Under the pieces are notes generated by a model. It was not told where the DNA came from and did not search any database. It worked only from the letters and a program-made list of their open reading frames with translations. From the NCBI GenBank assembly GCA_025459125.1, contig JALORE010000007.1, forward strand, positions 1 through 48,717: a DNA stretch of 48,717 bases, written 5' to 3'. Source of the stretch: Planctomycetota bacterium (GTDB taxonomy: Bacteria; Planctomycetota; Phycisphaerae; Sedimentisphaerales; Anaerobacaceae). Of this stretch, positions 8,047 to 17,860 are shown in pieces (the stretch's first letter is position 1; every line of letters begins with the position of its first letter). Made by a program: the position numbers and the translations under genes.

Positions 8047-9335
8047 GCCAGGTGGAAGGCCCGGATCAGGTCGTCGATGATCTCCTGGGACATGGCGACG
8101 TGACCGCCGATGGGATGGGCGTCAAGCACGGCTTCCGCCGAATGCTCCAGCACTTCCAATTTGTCGAACGCCGACAGGACGGTGTCGCCGACCACCATCA
8201 CTCCATTGTTGCACAGCACCGCGGCCGGGCTCTGGAGAGTCAGCGTGCGCGTCAGGTTCTCCAAACCGTTGAACGGGGCCTCGAACGGCAGCAGGCTCAC
8301 TTCGCGGACAAAGACATAGCTCTCCGGAATCGTGTAGGTGTCCACCGTCCGGTGGCAGACGCTGAAGGCCATTGCGTTGATCGGAGACGCGTTGATGACC
8401 GCCCCGATGCCCGGATGGGCGTCGTAGAGGGCTTTATGGGCGAAGACCGCCCGGCTCGGGTGCTTGCCGAACTCCTTCTTGCCTTTGCGGATCATGACCA
8501 GGTCCTCCGGCAGCACGGAATGACGATCGAGCGGATACGGCGTGATGAGGAACTTCTCCCCGTCGATCCGCGCGGAGAAAGAGCCCGTGGTCGTGGTCAG
8601 CAACCCCTGGCGGTAGCCGCGCTCGATGAACCGGCAGAGCTGGTTGCGCAGGTCCTTTTCCCGGATCGACATCATCGTCGGGTCGTACTCGAAGCAGTCG
8701 ATCGGCACATCGCTCTTGCCCTGAAGCTGAAGCTGCTGATCCGTCAGATAGTGGGGCTCACCGAGCGTGTGGGCCTTGATCAGGACCTTGCAGCACATCT
8801 CGAGCGTTTCGAACTTCTGGAAGGCCTCCTGAAGGGTCCGGCCGCCGCAGCAGACCCCGTGATTCTCGAGAATGACGCTGTCGAAGCCCTCCGCGAATTT
8901 CTGGGCGATCTTGCCGCCGAGGTCTTCGCTGCCGGGCGTCCCGTAGGGCGCAAACGCCACGGTGCCGTTGGACCGCCAGGCCTGATGAAACAACCGCGTG
9001 TCCGGCACCTGGTGTGCGATGCTGAACGCCACCAGGGCCATGGGGTGGGCATGCACGATGGCCCGGATGTCCCGCCGGACCCCGTAGATCGCCTTGTGGA
9101 ACGGGTATTCCGAAGAGGGTCGATGGAGCCCTTCCATGCGACCGTCGGCCCGCATGCACATGATATCGTTCGGCGTGAGCGTCCCCTTGTCGACCCCCGT
9201 CGGCGTGATCCACATGTCGGCGTTCTCGTCGAGAATGGACAGGTTCCCGCCGGATGTCGTGGTCATCTTGTACCGGTAGATCCGCTGCATGGTGAGCACC
9301 AGCTCGTCGCGCGGATGCAGATACTCGTACCGCAT
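8043..9335 (-). CDS. Tandem class II aldolase/adducin-domain protein
   Basis: About 430 residues made of two class II aldolase/adducin domains. Domain 1 (about 1-200) has GGNLS, the catalytic-type Glu in PSSEYPFHKAIY (about residue 76), HAHP (about 95-98) and ENHG, which are the zinc ligands of fuculose- and ribulose-phosphate aldolase or epimerase enzymes. Domain 2 (about 225-430) aligns with it but reads PSRAVFAHKALY, NASP and NNG, so the Glu and all three His are lost. ATG at 9335 follows GGGGGC; the in-frame extension to 9359 lacks a better site. The sulfatase gene lies upstream on the same strand. A role in sugar or sugar-acid breakdown is likely, exact substrate unknown. Confidence 0.85.
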   Translation of the reverse strand: MRYEYLHPRDELVLTMQRIYRYKMTTTSGGNLSILDENADMWITPTGVDKGTLTPNDIMCMRADGRMEGLHRPSSEYPFHKAIYGVRRDIRAIVHAHPMALVAFSIAHQVPDTRLFHQAWRSNGTVAFAPYGTPGSEDLGGKIAQKFAEGFDSVILENHGVCCGGRTLQEAFQKFETLEMCCKVLIKAHTLGEPHYLTDQQLQLQGKSDVPIDCFEYDPTMMSIREKDLRNQLCRFIERGYRQGLLTTTTGSFSARIDGEKFLITPYPLDRHSVLPEDLVMIRKGKKEFGKHPSRAVFAHKALYDAHPGIGAVINASPINAMAFSVCHRTVDTYTIPESYVFVREVSLLPFEAPFNGLENLTRTLTLQSPAAVLCNNGVMVVGDTVLSAFDKLEVLEHSAEAVLDAHPIGGHVAMSQEIIDDLIRAFHLA

Positions 9336-9371
9336 AACGCCCCCAGGTAAGATTCCCAATCTCGAATCTCA

Positions 9372-9424
9372 GATTGCGGATTCGCGGCCCCTCTTCAATC
9401 CGCAATCCGAAATCCACAATCCGC
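9372..9424. repeat. Inverted repeat with AATCCGN heptamers
   Basis: GATTGCGGATT (9372-9382) and AATCCGCAATC (9397-9407) form a perfect 11-bp stem with a 14-nt loop. The right arm belongs to a short degenerate array of AATCCGC/AATCCGA/AATCCAC heptamers running to about 9424. It fills the 98-bp gap between the sulfatase stop and the aldolase start. It has no T-tract and looks like a dispersed simple repeat rather than a terminator. Confidence 0.6.
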
Positions 9425-9433
9425 CGTCGGCAC

Positions 9434-11245
<1,812 letters not shown>

Positions 11246-11274
11246 GGCCCAACTCCTTGTATGGCGAGTATAGA

Positions 11275-11410
11275 GCGGTGGCGCAGCCCGTTCGGAGTTC
11301 CGTGTTTACACGGGTCCGACTCTCCCGAGCCACTTCCCACGAGTGAAGCGGACGGGGAGAATCTCCCCCGCCTGAAGGCGGAACTCCAAACAGACGAGCT
11401 GCGCCACCGC
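11275..11410. repeat. 136-bp multi-hairpin palindromic element
   Basis: GCGGTGGCGCAGC (11275-11287) is the exact inverse of GCTGCGCCACCGC (11398-11410). Inside these arms CGGAGTTCCG (11293-11302) pairs with CGGAACTCC (11379-11387). Further hairpins follow: CGTGT-TT-ACACG (11301-11312), GGGGAGA/TCTCCCC (11354-11368) and CCGCCT-GA-AGGCGG (11368-11381). It fills most of the gap between the Gfo/Idh stop and the sulfatase start. Nested stems bounded by exact terminal inverted repeats suggest a MITE-like or REP-like mobile element or a structured RNA. No second copy was recognised in this window. Confidence 0.75.
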
Positions 11411-11435
11411 GACCGATTACCGATCTCCCGGATGC

Positions 11436-12830
11436 TCAGTACTCGCGATTCTTGATGATACCCGGCTGCGGGACGGGGTACCGGCCATCCGGTCCCGCCT
11501 GCAGCGGCGCCGGCGAATCGGCCGTCAACTGGTCCAGGCCCGGCGCCATTTCGTGCTCGCAGTTGAGCATCTGGTCAAAACTGATCTCCTGGCCCGTATG
11601 GGCGGCCATCCGGCCCATGCTCGTCACGAGGCTGGCCTCGACGCCGCGTTTGACCTCGTTGTAGGGCTTGTCGTCGCGGATGGCGGTCATCAGGTCGTTC
11701 CACTCGTTCTGATAGGGGTCCTGCTCGTCCGGGGACACCCGGGACCGCCAGAGCACGGTCTCGGAGGTCGGGTTCTGGCCCTTATGAATGGTGGAGGGCC
11801 GCCGGCCGCCGAAATCGCCGTCCGCGGAGCCCACCGCGATGCCCTTGCTGCCATGGATATAGCTCGCGTAGTAGTTCTGGCAGCCGTTGATGCAGCGCCC
11901 GTCGAAGTTGAACTTGGTCCCGTCGGCGTAGGTGTATTCAACCGCGTAGGTGTCGAGGTTCTGGTCTACGTAGGTGATGCCTTCCGGGCTCTGGCGATAG
12001 TGCCGGCCGCCCAGCGCCTGCGCCTTGACCGGCCAGGAGCCTTTCAGCCAACCCAGGTGGTCAATGATGTGAATATAGAAGTCGCTGTAGTTGCCGCCGC
12101 TGGCCCAGATGAAGCTGTGGAATCGCTGCACCTGGTAGAGCAACTCGCTGGTTTCTTTCGGCCGGGGCAGAGAGAAGAAGAATCCGATCGGTCCGTGCAT
12201 CCGGTAGCCGCGCTGCAGAATCACCTCGCCGATCTCGCCGTCCTGGATGCGTTTGGCCAACTCCTGCAGCGGCCGATGGTGACGGGACATCAGGCCCACG
12301 CCGACCTTGAGATTCTTGGCCGAGGCCTCATCCGCCAGCTTGAACATCCGTCTGCTGGTCGGGCCGTCCACGGTGATGGGCTTCTCCATGAACACGTTGA
12401 GATTCTTCTGGATGGCGTAGGTGAAGTGTACCCAGCGGAACGCCGGCGGCGTGCCGAAAATCGCGATATCACCCGGCCGCAGGCAGTCCATCGCTTTCTT
12501 GTACGCGTCGAAGCCGACGAACTGCCGGCTCTTCGGCACCTCGACCTTGGCTCCGTGCCGCTCCTTGAGGCCCTTGATGCTGTTGTCCAGCCGGCCCTGG
12601 AACACGTCGGCCATGGCCACCAGCTTGACGGGCCCGCGCTTGACGTTCAGGGCATTCTCCGCCGCCCCGGACCCGCGCCCGCCGCAGCCCACCAGGGCGA
12701 TCTGGATCGTGTTGTTTTCGCCGGCGTACATCCGCGGCGTGATCCCCGCTACGACCGCGGTAGCCGCGGCCAAGCCCGTGCCCTGCAAAAACGCACGCCG
12801 TGACGTGCCTCGATTCATGGCCTCGCTCAT
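11436..12830 (-). CDS. Tat-exported Gfo/Idh/MocA-family oxidoreductase
   Basis: A 464-residue protein with a twin-arginine signal (TSRRAFLQGTGLAAA). The NAD(P)-binding glycine loop is LVGCGGRGSG (about 46-55). The family's EKP motif is intact in NVFMEKPITVDG (149-151), and DFYIHIIDHLGW gives the C-domain histidine and aspartate. These enzymes act on sugars and inositols, using bound or free NAD(P). Export of a nicotinamide enzyme by Tat implies it is folded with its cofactor. AGGAG lies about 10 nt before the ATG. The gene lies upstream of the sulfatase, separated by the palindromic element. Substrate unknown. Confidence 0.9.
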   Translation of the reverse strand: MSEAMNRGTSRRAFLQGTGLAAATAVVAGITPRMYAGENNTIQIALVGCGGRGSGAAENALNVKRGPVKLVAMADVFQGRLDNSIKGLKERHGAKVEVPKSRQFVGFDAYKKAMDCLRPGDIAIFGTPPAFRWVHFTYAIQKNLNVFMEKPITVDGPTSRRMFKLADEASAKNLKVGVGLMSRHHRPLQELAKRIQDGEIGEVILQRGYRMHGPIGFFFSLPRPKETSELLYQVQRFHSFIWASGGNYSDFYIHIIDHLGWLKGSWPVKAQALGGRHYRQSPEGITYVDQNLDTYAVEYTYADGTKFNFDGRCINGCQNYYASYIHGSKGIAVGSADGDFGGRRPSTIHKGQNPTSETVLWRSRVSPDEQDPYQNEWNDLMTAIRDDKPYNEVKRGVEASLVTSMGRMAAHTGQEISFDQMLNCEHEMAPGLDQLTADSPAPLQAGPDGRYPVPQPGIIKNREY

Positions 12831-13380
12831 AGTGGGTCTTCTCCTAAAGATGATTACGTTGCATCACACAGCTGACGGGGTCCCCGGACGCACTCGCGCG
12901 TCCTGCGTCCCCACGATTCCTTCGCGGGCAGTTCCCCTGCCCCCGACCGGAAGTCCCTTGACCCCGGCGCTGCCATTATCCGCCGTCCCCCGTCTCACGA
13001 CAAGCACTTTTTGCCCATCCCGTCCCATGGGGTGCGGCCGGCAGACAATGGCGGATTCACGTCCTGTTCGTAGGGCGAACGTCCCCGCTCGCCCCTGAGT
13101 CGTGCGTCCTCGCACGACAGTCCCACGATCGCACCATCCCCAAAGACGAACGGGGACGCTCGCCCCGCCAAGACCGCCACGAGCACCGCGGTAGTCACAC
13201 CCGCACCCTCGTTTTGGGCTCAATCTCCCGAAGACCGCCGAGACCGCCAACCAGAAGACATGGCGGTCTTGCCCTGCGTCATCGGACTGGCTCTGTCCAC
13301 CGGGGGCATACCGCCGCCTCCGGCCGGGTCACTGTCGCTGCACGGGCCTGTGGAAACCGGATGAGTTGCGGGTTGCCCGG
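12831..13380. repeat. 550-bp intergenic region with inverted repeats, no gene
   Basis: No convincing coding sequence is present; the minus-strand frame 12864-13250 is Arg/Gly-rich with no motif. Structured DNA seen: GGGCGAAC/GCTCGCCC hairpin (13073-13094, one mismatch), GTCGTGCG-TCCT-CGCACGAC perfect hairpin (13099-13118), CGGGG/CCCCG hairpin (13151-13167), and CAAGACCGCCA (13169-13179) exactly inverted as TGGCGGTCTTG (13261-13271). These look like repeats of the genome or remnants of a non-autonomous element. The Gfo/Idh promoter should not lie here, since that gene is transcribed away from its 5' end at 12830; any promoter must be near 12850-12950, where I saw no clear hexamers. Confidence 0.5.
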
Positions 13381-14586
13381 TCAGGTTTGTTGCCAGGAGA
13401 CAGGGCGGAGGTCCTGGATCTTGGAGTCGTCGAGCTCGATGCCGAAGCCGGGGCGGTCGGGCAGTTCCAGCGCGCCGTTCACGGGCTGGGGCGGGTGCTT
13501 CTCGAACTCGTACCAAGTCTGCATCTTCTGGATCAGGTACTCCACGAGGGGACAGACCTCCAGCGGCTGGCTGGCCACCACGTGCAGGGCCGCGTGCAGG
13601 CTGTGGCCGTGCGGGATGACGTGGACGCCGTGGACCGAGGCCAGAGTGCAGATCTTGATCAGTTCACTGACGCCGCCGCACCACTCCGGGTCGGCCTGGA
13701 CCACCGCGATGGCGCCGGCTTTGAGGAACTCGTGGATGTCCCAGCGGCCATAGAAGTGCTCGCCTGTGGCGACCGGGATCGGAATCTCCCGGCTGAATTC
13801 GATGAAGGTATCCAGGTTGGCCGTCTGGAAGGGTTCCTCAATCCAGCGCGGGTGGTAGGCTTGTGCCCTCCGCGCCCAGGCCAGGGCGTATTGCAGGTCC
13901 CACTGCCAGTAGGCATCGAACATCAGGTCGACATCATCGCCCACCGCCTCACGGGCGAGGCGGACCACGTTGGCATCCTCTGCCACGCCCTGCGGCCCGA
14001 ACCGCGGCCCCCGGTCGCGCACGAACCACTTCTGGTGCCGATAGCCCTGCTCCTTCAGTTCACGGGCCTTGGCCTGCAGGGCCGCCGGCTCCTGCGAGAA
14101 GCCCAGGCAACTGGCATACGCCTGTACGGTCTTCCGTGCACCGCCGAGCAGCCGATAAACCGGCAACCCGAAGAGCCGGCCGCGCAGGTCCCACAGGGCG
14201 TTGTCGATGGCACTGAGCCCGATGAGGTAGTGACTGCCGCGCGAGTGCCGGTCCGCCCGGAACATCCGGTCCCAATAGGCTTCACCGGCCAGCGGGTCCT
14301 GGCCGAGCAGCGAACGTTTGAAGAAACGCTCGACGAACAGGCCCGCCTCGTTGTCGATCGGGCCGTAAAGTCCGGCGCTGCCGCCGTCGGTTTGGATCTT
14401 CAGATAGAGGGCCCGGCGTTTGCTCTTGCCCGTCACCTGGAGGACCTGCACATCCGTCACCTTGAGATTGGATCGACGATCCGGCTGAGCCGCGGCGGCA
14501 AGTCCGGCCCAGGGGCCCAGCTGCGCGGCCATTCCCAACGTGCCCAGTCCTGCCACAAAGCTGCGCCGTGCCATTCTGTCGGTCAT
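13381..14586 (-). CDS. Exported enolase-superfamily (mandelate racemase-type) enzyme
   Basis: A 401-residue protein with a twin-arginine signal (MARRSFVAGLGTLGMAAQ). The mandelate racemase/muconate lactonizing fold is clear. LIGLSAIDNALWDLRG marks the capping-barrel junction. Metal ligands are Asp224 (DLMFDAYWQW), Glu250 (RWIEEP) and Glu276 (VATGEH). HVIPHGHS gives the likely catalytic His326, and HQKWFV supplies Lys186. This set suggests a sugar-acid dehydratase of the galactonate or rhamnonate type, but the substrate cannot be fixed. AAAGGAGA precedes the ATG. Superfamily members are normally cytoplasmic, so the export signal is notable. Confidence 0.88.
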   Translation of the reverse strand: MTDRMARRSFVAGLGTLGMAAQLGPWAGLAAAAQPDRRSNLKVTDVQVLQVTGKSKRRALYLKIQTDGGSAGLYGPIDNEAGLFVERFFKRSLLGQDPLAGEAYWDRMFRADRHSRGSHYLIGLSAIDNALWDLRGRLFGLPVYRLLGGARKTVQAYASCLGFSQEPAALQAKARELKEQGYRHQKWFVRDRGPRFGPQGVAEDANVVRLAREAVGDDVDLMFDAYWQWDLQYALAWARRAQAYHPRWIEEPFQTANLDTFIEFSREIPIPVATGEHFYGRWDIHEFLKAGAIAVVQADPEWCGGVSELIKICTLASVHGVHVIPHGHSLHAALHVVASQPLEVCPLVEYLIQKMQTWYEFEKHPPQPVNGALELPDRPGFGIELDDSKIQDLRPVSWQQT

Positions 14587-14750
14587 CCGCGTCTCCTTTC
14601 CACCGAACTCGTCACGTCAGATGCGTCTGCGTGCGCGATAGTATACGGTCGAACGCGGGTCATCGCCAGAATCCTTCCGGCCCCCAACCGAGCATCGCTT
14701 CCGCCGCTCCGTATGGGTGCCTATGATCGCGGTCCGCCGGCCGGAGCCGG

Positions 14751-16442
14751 TCATGGGGCGGCGCTGGCGTCCGTGGCCCGGAAGTCGACAGCCCACTGGT
14801 TGCCGCAGACTGCCTGGCCGTCCCGGGATGTGCCCATGGTCACGATCTGTCCTGCAGGCACCGGCAATCCGTCCGGGCCATGGGTCGAGCCCTGCCCGGC
14901 AAACGCATACCCCGGCTTCTCGGCCTGGATCTCATAGGTGTGGTCGGAGACCACGATGAAGGCATAGATGCCCTTCTCATCCGTCGTGACCGACACCTTC
15001 ACCCCCTCCGGAGGCACGGGCGGCCTGGTCGTGGGACCTGTCGTGAGTCCGGGCTCGTCCGGGGGCAGGTCGGGCCGCGGGTCGGGCCGCCAGGGGAAAG
15101 TCAGGTCGGTATTGATGAGAGTGCTGACGGTCACGCCGGAGACCGGGTGACCCGCGCGGTCAAGCACGCGTCCACTGACGATTTCACCGGTGGCGACGGG
15201 AAAGACGTTGTAGAGGCATCCGCGGATGATGTTATAGGGGCCGGGGTTCCGGGAATCGACGTCGGGCAGATTGTACCAAAGGTCATAGTTGCCCGAGGCG
15301 CCGAGATTCAGATGGTGGTAGGCAGTCTCGAACCCGGCGAAGCCGATGTACCCGTAGCCGTCGACGATGGCGGCATGGGCGTTCTTCGTGTCTGTGTGAC
15401 GCATGCCCAGGATCACCGGAAGCCGCGCATCCAGATTGGGATTCAGCATGCGGCGGAGTTGCTCGCCATCCATATTGGCATTGCTGCGTCCCTCGATCGC
15501 GTGGGCATAGCAGAACGTATGGAGCAGCGCGTTTCTGGCTTTCTCCAGGTTCGTGGCCGAGCCGTTGGCGGCGTACTTCATCCCGCTGGCGAGGCCGGCA
15601 TCATAGCACAGGGCGCCGATGGCGTGCAGTTCGGCCGGCGCGGTGCTGCAATCCGGCATGAGCGCCAGGAGGTCCCACAGGTACTTGCCGCCGGTGCCAT
15701 CGCCGCCCCGGAGGTGGTCGCGACGCTGCTCCACGCCATCGACAATGACCGGAAAGTCCATCACAGGGTTGCCGAGAAACGGGGCTCGGGGCGCCCGGTG
15801 GTACCGCATGACTTGCGCCATCGCAATGGCAACACAACCAGCCGGGTACTGGTAGGGAGTGTACAGGTTGTAGCCGCCGCGGTTGCAGACGCGTCCCTGG
15901 CTCCACGCGCTCTTCACCAGGGGCGCGACCCGAACGTCGCTGACGGCAGACAAGTCCGCGATCCGCAATTCCAGTCCCGGCGCCTGGGCCACGCTCCACA
16001 GGCGAATCCACTTCTCCCGGGCCCCGGGTTCTCCAGCTTGAACCGCGATTCCCGATCGCGCCGGGGCCGTTTGAACTGCGGCCGTGCGGGTGCTCAGGTC
16101 ATTCGTCACCAGGGCACCCGGTAGATCATCAGGCGCCTCCCCGTACCCCCCTTCGGCCGCAAAGCCCACGATCGGCTCGACCTGGTCATCGGCCGAGACG
16201 ATGACGTACCCGAACGGATGCAGGTACACGACATGGTAGATCGGGACGCCGGAGTCTTCCCGGAACGTCTCGGTGCGAATCACCTGGTTGCCCAGAGGTG
16301 TATCCAGCGGCTCGGTGTGGAAGCGGAGCCAACCGGTGACCGCCAGCTCGGCGTCACGGGCCGTGGTCGGAAGGGCCCACAGAGTACTGGAAAGAACGGA
16401 TGGACACAAGATGGCGGCCAGGACAAGAAGTGCCTGTTTCAT
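14751..16442 (-). CDS. Secreted C10-family (streptopain-like) cysteine peptidase
   Basis: About 563 residues. A signal peptide (MKQALLVLAAILCPSVL) is followed by a Spi-like propeptide (AELAVTGWLRF; YVIVSADDQVEPIVGF). The catalytic domain carries YPAGCVAIAMAQVMRYH with nucleophile Cys about 203, and KNAHAAIVDGYGY with His about 356, the streptopain dyad. A C-terminal carboxypeptidase-regulatory or CNA-B-like domain begins near residue 418 (GEIVSGRVLDRAGHPVSGV), interrupted by a proline-rich insert. ATG 16442 is chosen because GAGAAAG precedes it and the signal peptide starts there. The propeptide probably keeps it inactive until secretion. It is a plausible type II secretion substrate. Confidence 0.88.
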   Translation of the reverse strand: MKQALLVLAAILCPSVLSSTLWALPTTARDAELAVTGWLRFHTEPLDTPLGNQVIRTETFREDSGVPIYHVVYLHPFGYVIVSADDQVEPIVGFAAEGGYGEAPDDLPGALVTNDLSTRTAAVQTAPARSGIAVQAGEPGAREKWIRLWSVAQAPGLELRIADLSAVSDVRVAPLVKSAWSQGRVCNRGGYNLYTPYQYPAGCVAIAMAQVMRYHRAPRAPFLGNPVMDFPVIVDGVEQRRDHLRGGDGTGGKYLWDLLALMPDCSTAPAELHAIGALCYDAGLASGMKYAANGSATNLEKARNALLHTFCYAHAIEGRSNANMDGEQLRRMLNPNLDARLPVILGMRHTDTKNAHAAIVDGYGYIGFAGFETAYHHLNLGASGNYDLWYNLPDVDSRNPGPYNIIRGCLYNVFPVATGEIVSGRVLDRAGHPVSGVTVSTLINTDLTFPWRPDPRPDLPPDEPGLTTGPTTRPPVPPEGVKVSVTTDEKGIYAFIVVSDHTYEIQAEKPGYAFAGQGSTHGPDGLPVPAGQIVTMGTSRDGQAVCGNQWAVDFRATDASAAP

Positions 16443-16621
16443 GCTTTCTCTGCTCACAATCTGGCAGCGGCAGCTGCGTTGATGACGAATTACCACCCCG
16501 AAGTGATTATGACGGAACAGGTCCGAAAAAGCAAACAGAAAAGATGCAGAAGAAGCGATGGCCGCGCATTCACAGGCCCAATGCTGGTGCGCGAAGCCAG
16601 GACCCCGGAGACGCCTCGGCC

Positions 16622-17851
16622 TCAGGGCAGCGAGACCACCTGCCAGCCTTCGGTGCCGAAGCGGATGTCCCGCTCGACGAACTCCCAGACGACCACTTTC
16701 TTGCCTGCCAGCAGGGCCGGCTTGCGCGCCAACTGCTGGCGAACCAGGGTCGACGCCCCGCCGTCGTTGACGACGGAGGTCAGGCCGAAGCCCAGGTTGC
16801 GGGCCAGGTGCGCAATGAAGCCGCTGCTGCCGGGCTCGTCCCGCTCGAAGATCCGCAGGAAGCTGTCACCCAGCACCAGGACTGGTGAGTTCGGGTCATC
16901 CACATAGGGCTTGCCTGTATGGGTATCGATCACCTGTGTACATTCGATGTGCTCGGGCTCGTAGAGCCGCAGGACCTGCGGCACACGCATCATCCGAAGC
17001 ACGTCGCCATACCGCTGGAGAATGACGGCCTTCGTTTCGTACGTAACCGGCCCCTTCCGGACCCAGTCCGAATCGAGAAGCCTGCGCGCGACGACGTCCG
17101 CGGCCAGTCTCATGCCCTCCGGCGACCAGTGGCTGTCCTGGGCCAGATAGCAGCCGGCGCCCTCCGCTTCGCGGCCCTGGCCGTAGACGTTGAAAAGGTC
17201 CACGACCTCGACCCCGGCTTGCTGCAACTCCGCCAACACCTCTCGGGTCGTCGGATTCACGGGATCGGACTGAGCGCCGGCCCGGGCGCAGAGCAGCTCG
17301 GGATAGACGCTGGCTTTGTTGGGCGCGGGCATCACCAGGAGCTTGATGCCACGTTGGGCCAGGTCGTCGCGAAAGGAGACGATGGCGGTAATGACATCGT
17401 TGCGGCTCTCCATGCCGGGCGGCATCGTCAAGGCCGCAGGCCTTGGCGATGGCTTTGCACGGATGCCGGAGTCCACCCTCAAGCTGCGCTTGGGGGTGCC
17501 ACCCGGAATCCTGCTTGTCAACGGGCAGGGCTCGACGAGGTACTGGACGGCTGGACGGTAGAAGAACCAGCCGCAGCGCCCCAACAAGGCTTTGTCGCCC
17601 GCGTCCTGGAGAGTGACAAAGCGGGCGCATTGCACCCAGGGTCGCACGGCCTGTGCGAGCCGGCAGCGGCTTTCCAGATCGTTCTCCAGCCGCCTCAGAT
17701 TCGCGCGCGTGGGCATCTGCCGAAAGAGATCGGCGATCTGCGGCGTATCGCCCGCGCGCCATTCGAGCAGGACCTGACTCGGCGCGATGACGCCGATCAG
17801 GGCCAGGAAGATGGCCGTCAGGCAGATCCGTGGTCCGCGACCCGAGGTCAC
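16622..17851 (-). CDS. AlgJ/AlgX-like SGNH acyltransferase, carrying a repeat insertion
   Basis: A 409-residue protein with an N-terminal membrane anchor (CLTAIFLALIGVIAP). It is related to AlgJ/AlgX-type proteins, which transfer acetyl groups to exopolysaccharide in the periplasm. Catalytic motifs are DSHW (239-242) and GDSF (328-331). GTG at 17851 is preceded by TAGGAG, which contains the stop of the MBOAT gene, so translation is coupled. Residues 116-146 (IPGGTPKRS... to TMPPGM) are encoded by a palindromic repeat inserted in the gene and do not look native; the family continues at RNDVITAIVSF. Whether the protein tolerates this 31-residue loop is unknown. Confidence 0.83.
   Translation of the reverse strand: MTSGRGPRICLTAIFLALIGVIAPSQVLLEWRAGDTPQIADLFRQMPTRANLRRLENDLESRCRLAQAVRPWVQCARFVTLQDAGDKALLGRCGWFFYRPAVQYLVEPCPLTSRIPGGTPKRSLRVDSGIRAKPSPRPAALTMPPGMESRNDVITAIVSFRDDLAQRGIKLLVMPAPNKASVYPELLCARAGAQSDPVNPTTREVLAELQQAGVEVVDLFNVYGQGREAEGAGCYLAQDSHWSPEGMRLAADVVARRLLDSDWVRKGPVTYETKAVILQRYGDVLRMMRVPQVLRLYEPEHIECTQVIDTHTGKPYVDDPNSPVLVLGDSFLRIFERDEPGSSGFIAHLARNLGFGLTSVVNDGGASTLVRQQLARKPALLAGKKVVVWEFVERDIRFGTEGWQVVSLP
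17415..17506. repeat. Cloverleaf palindromic element, copy B, inside AlgJ-like gene
   Basis: A 92-bp element in the same orientation as the copy at 26404-26496. The ends CCGGGCGGCA and TGCCACCCGG pair with one mismatch. Internal hairpins CAAGGCC-GCA-GGCCTTG (17429-17445) and CAAGC-TGC-GCTTG (17480-17492) are conserved. The central arm is more diverged than in copy A. The whole element is translated as part of the AlgJ-like protein without a stop codon. Confidence 0.85.
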
Positions 17852-17860
17852 AGGGTGCTC

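Noticed and set aside
12864-13250. A 128-codon minus-strand frame in the intergenic region
   Set aside because: Its translation is Arg/Gly-rich and simply reads through the inverted repeats; no ribosome site or family motif.
14790-14900. Possible terminator at the end of the C10 peptidase gene
   Set aside because: Only a 5-bp CCGGC/GCCGG hairpin without a T-tract is near the stop, too weak to call.
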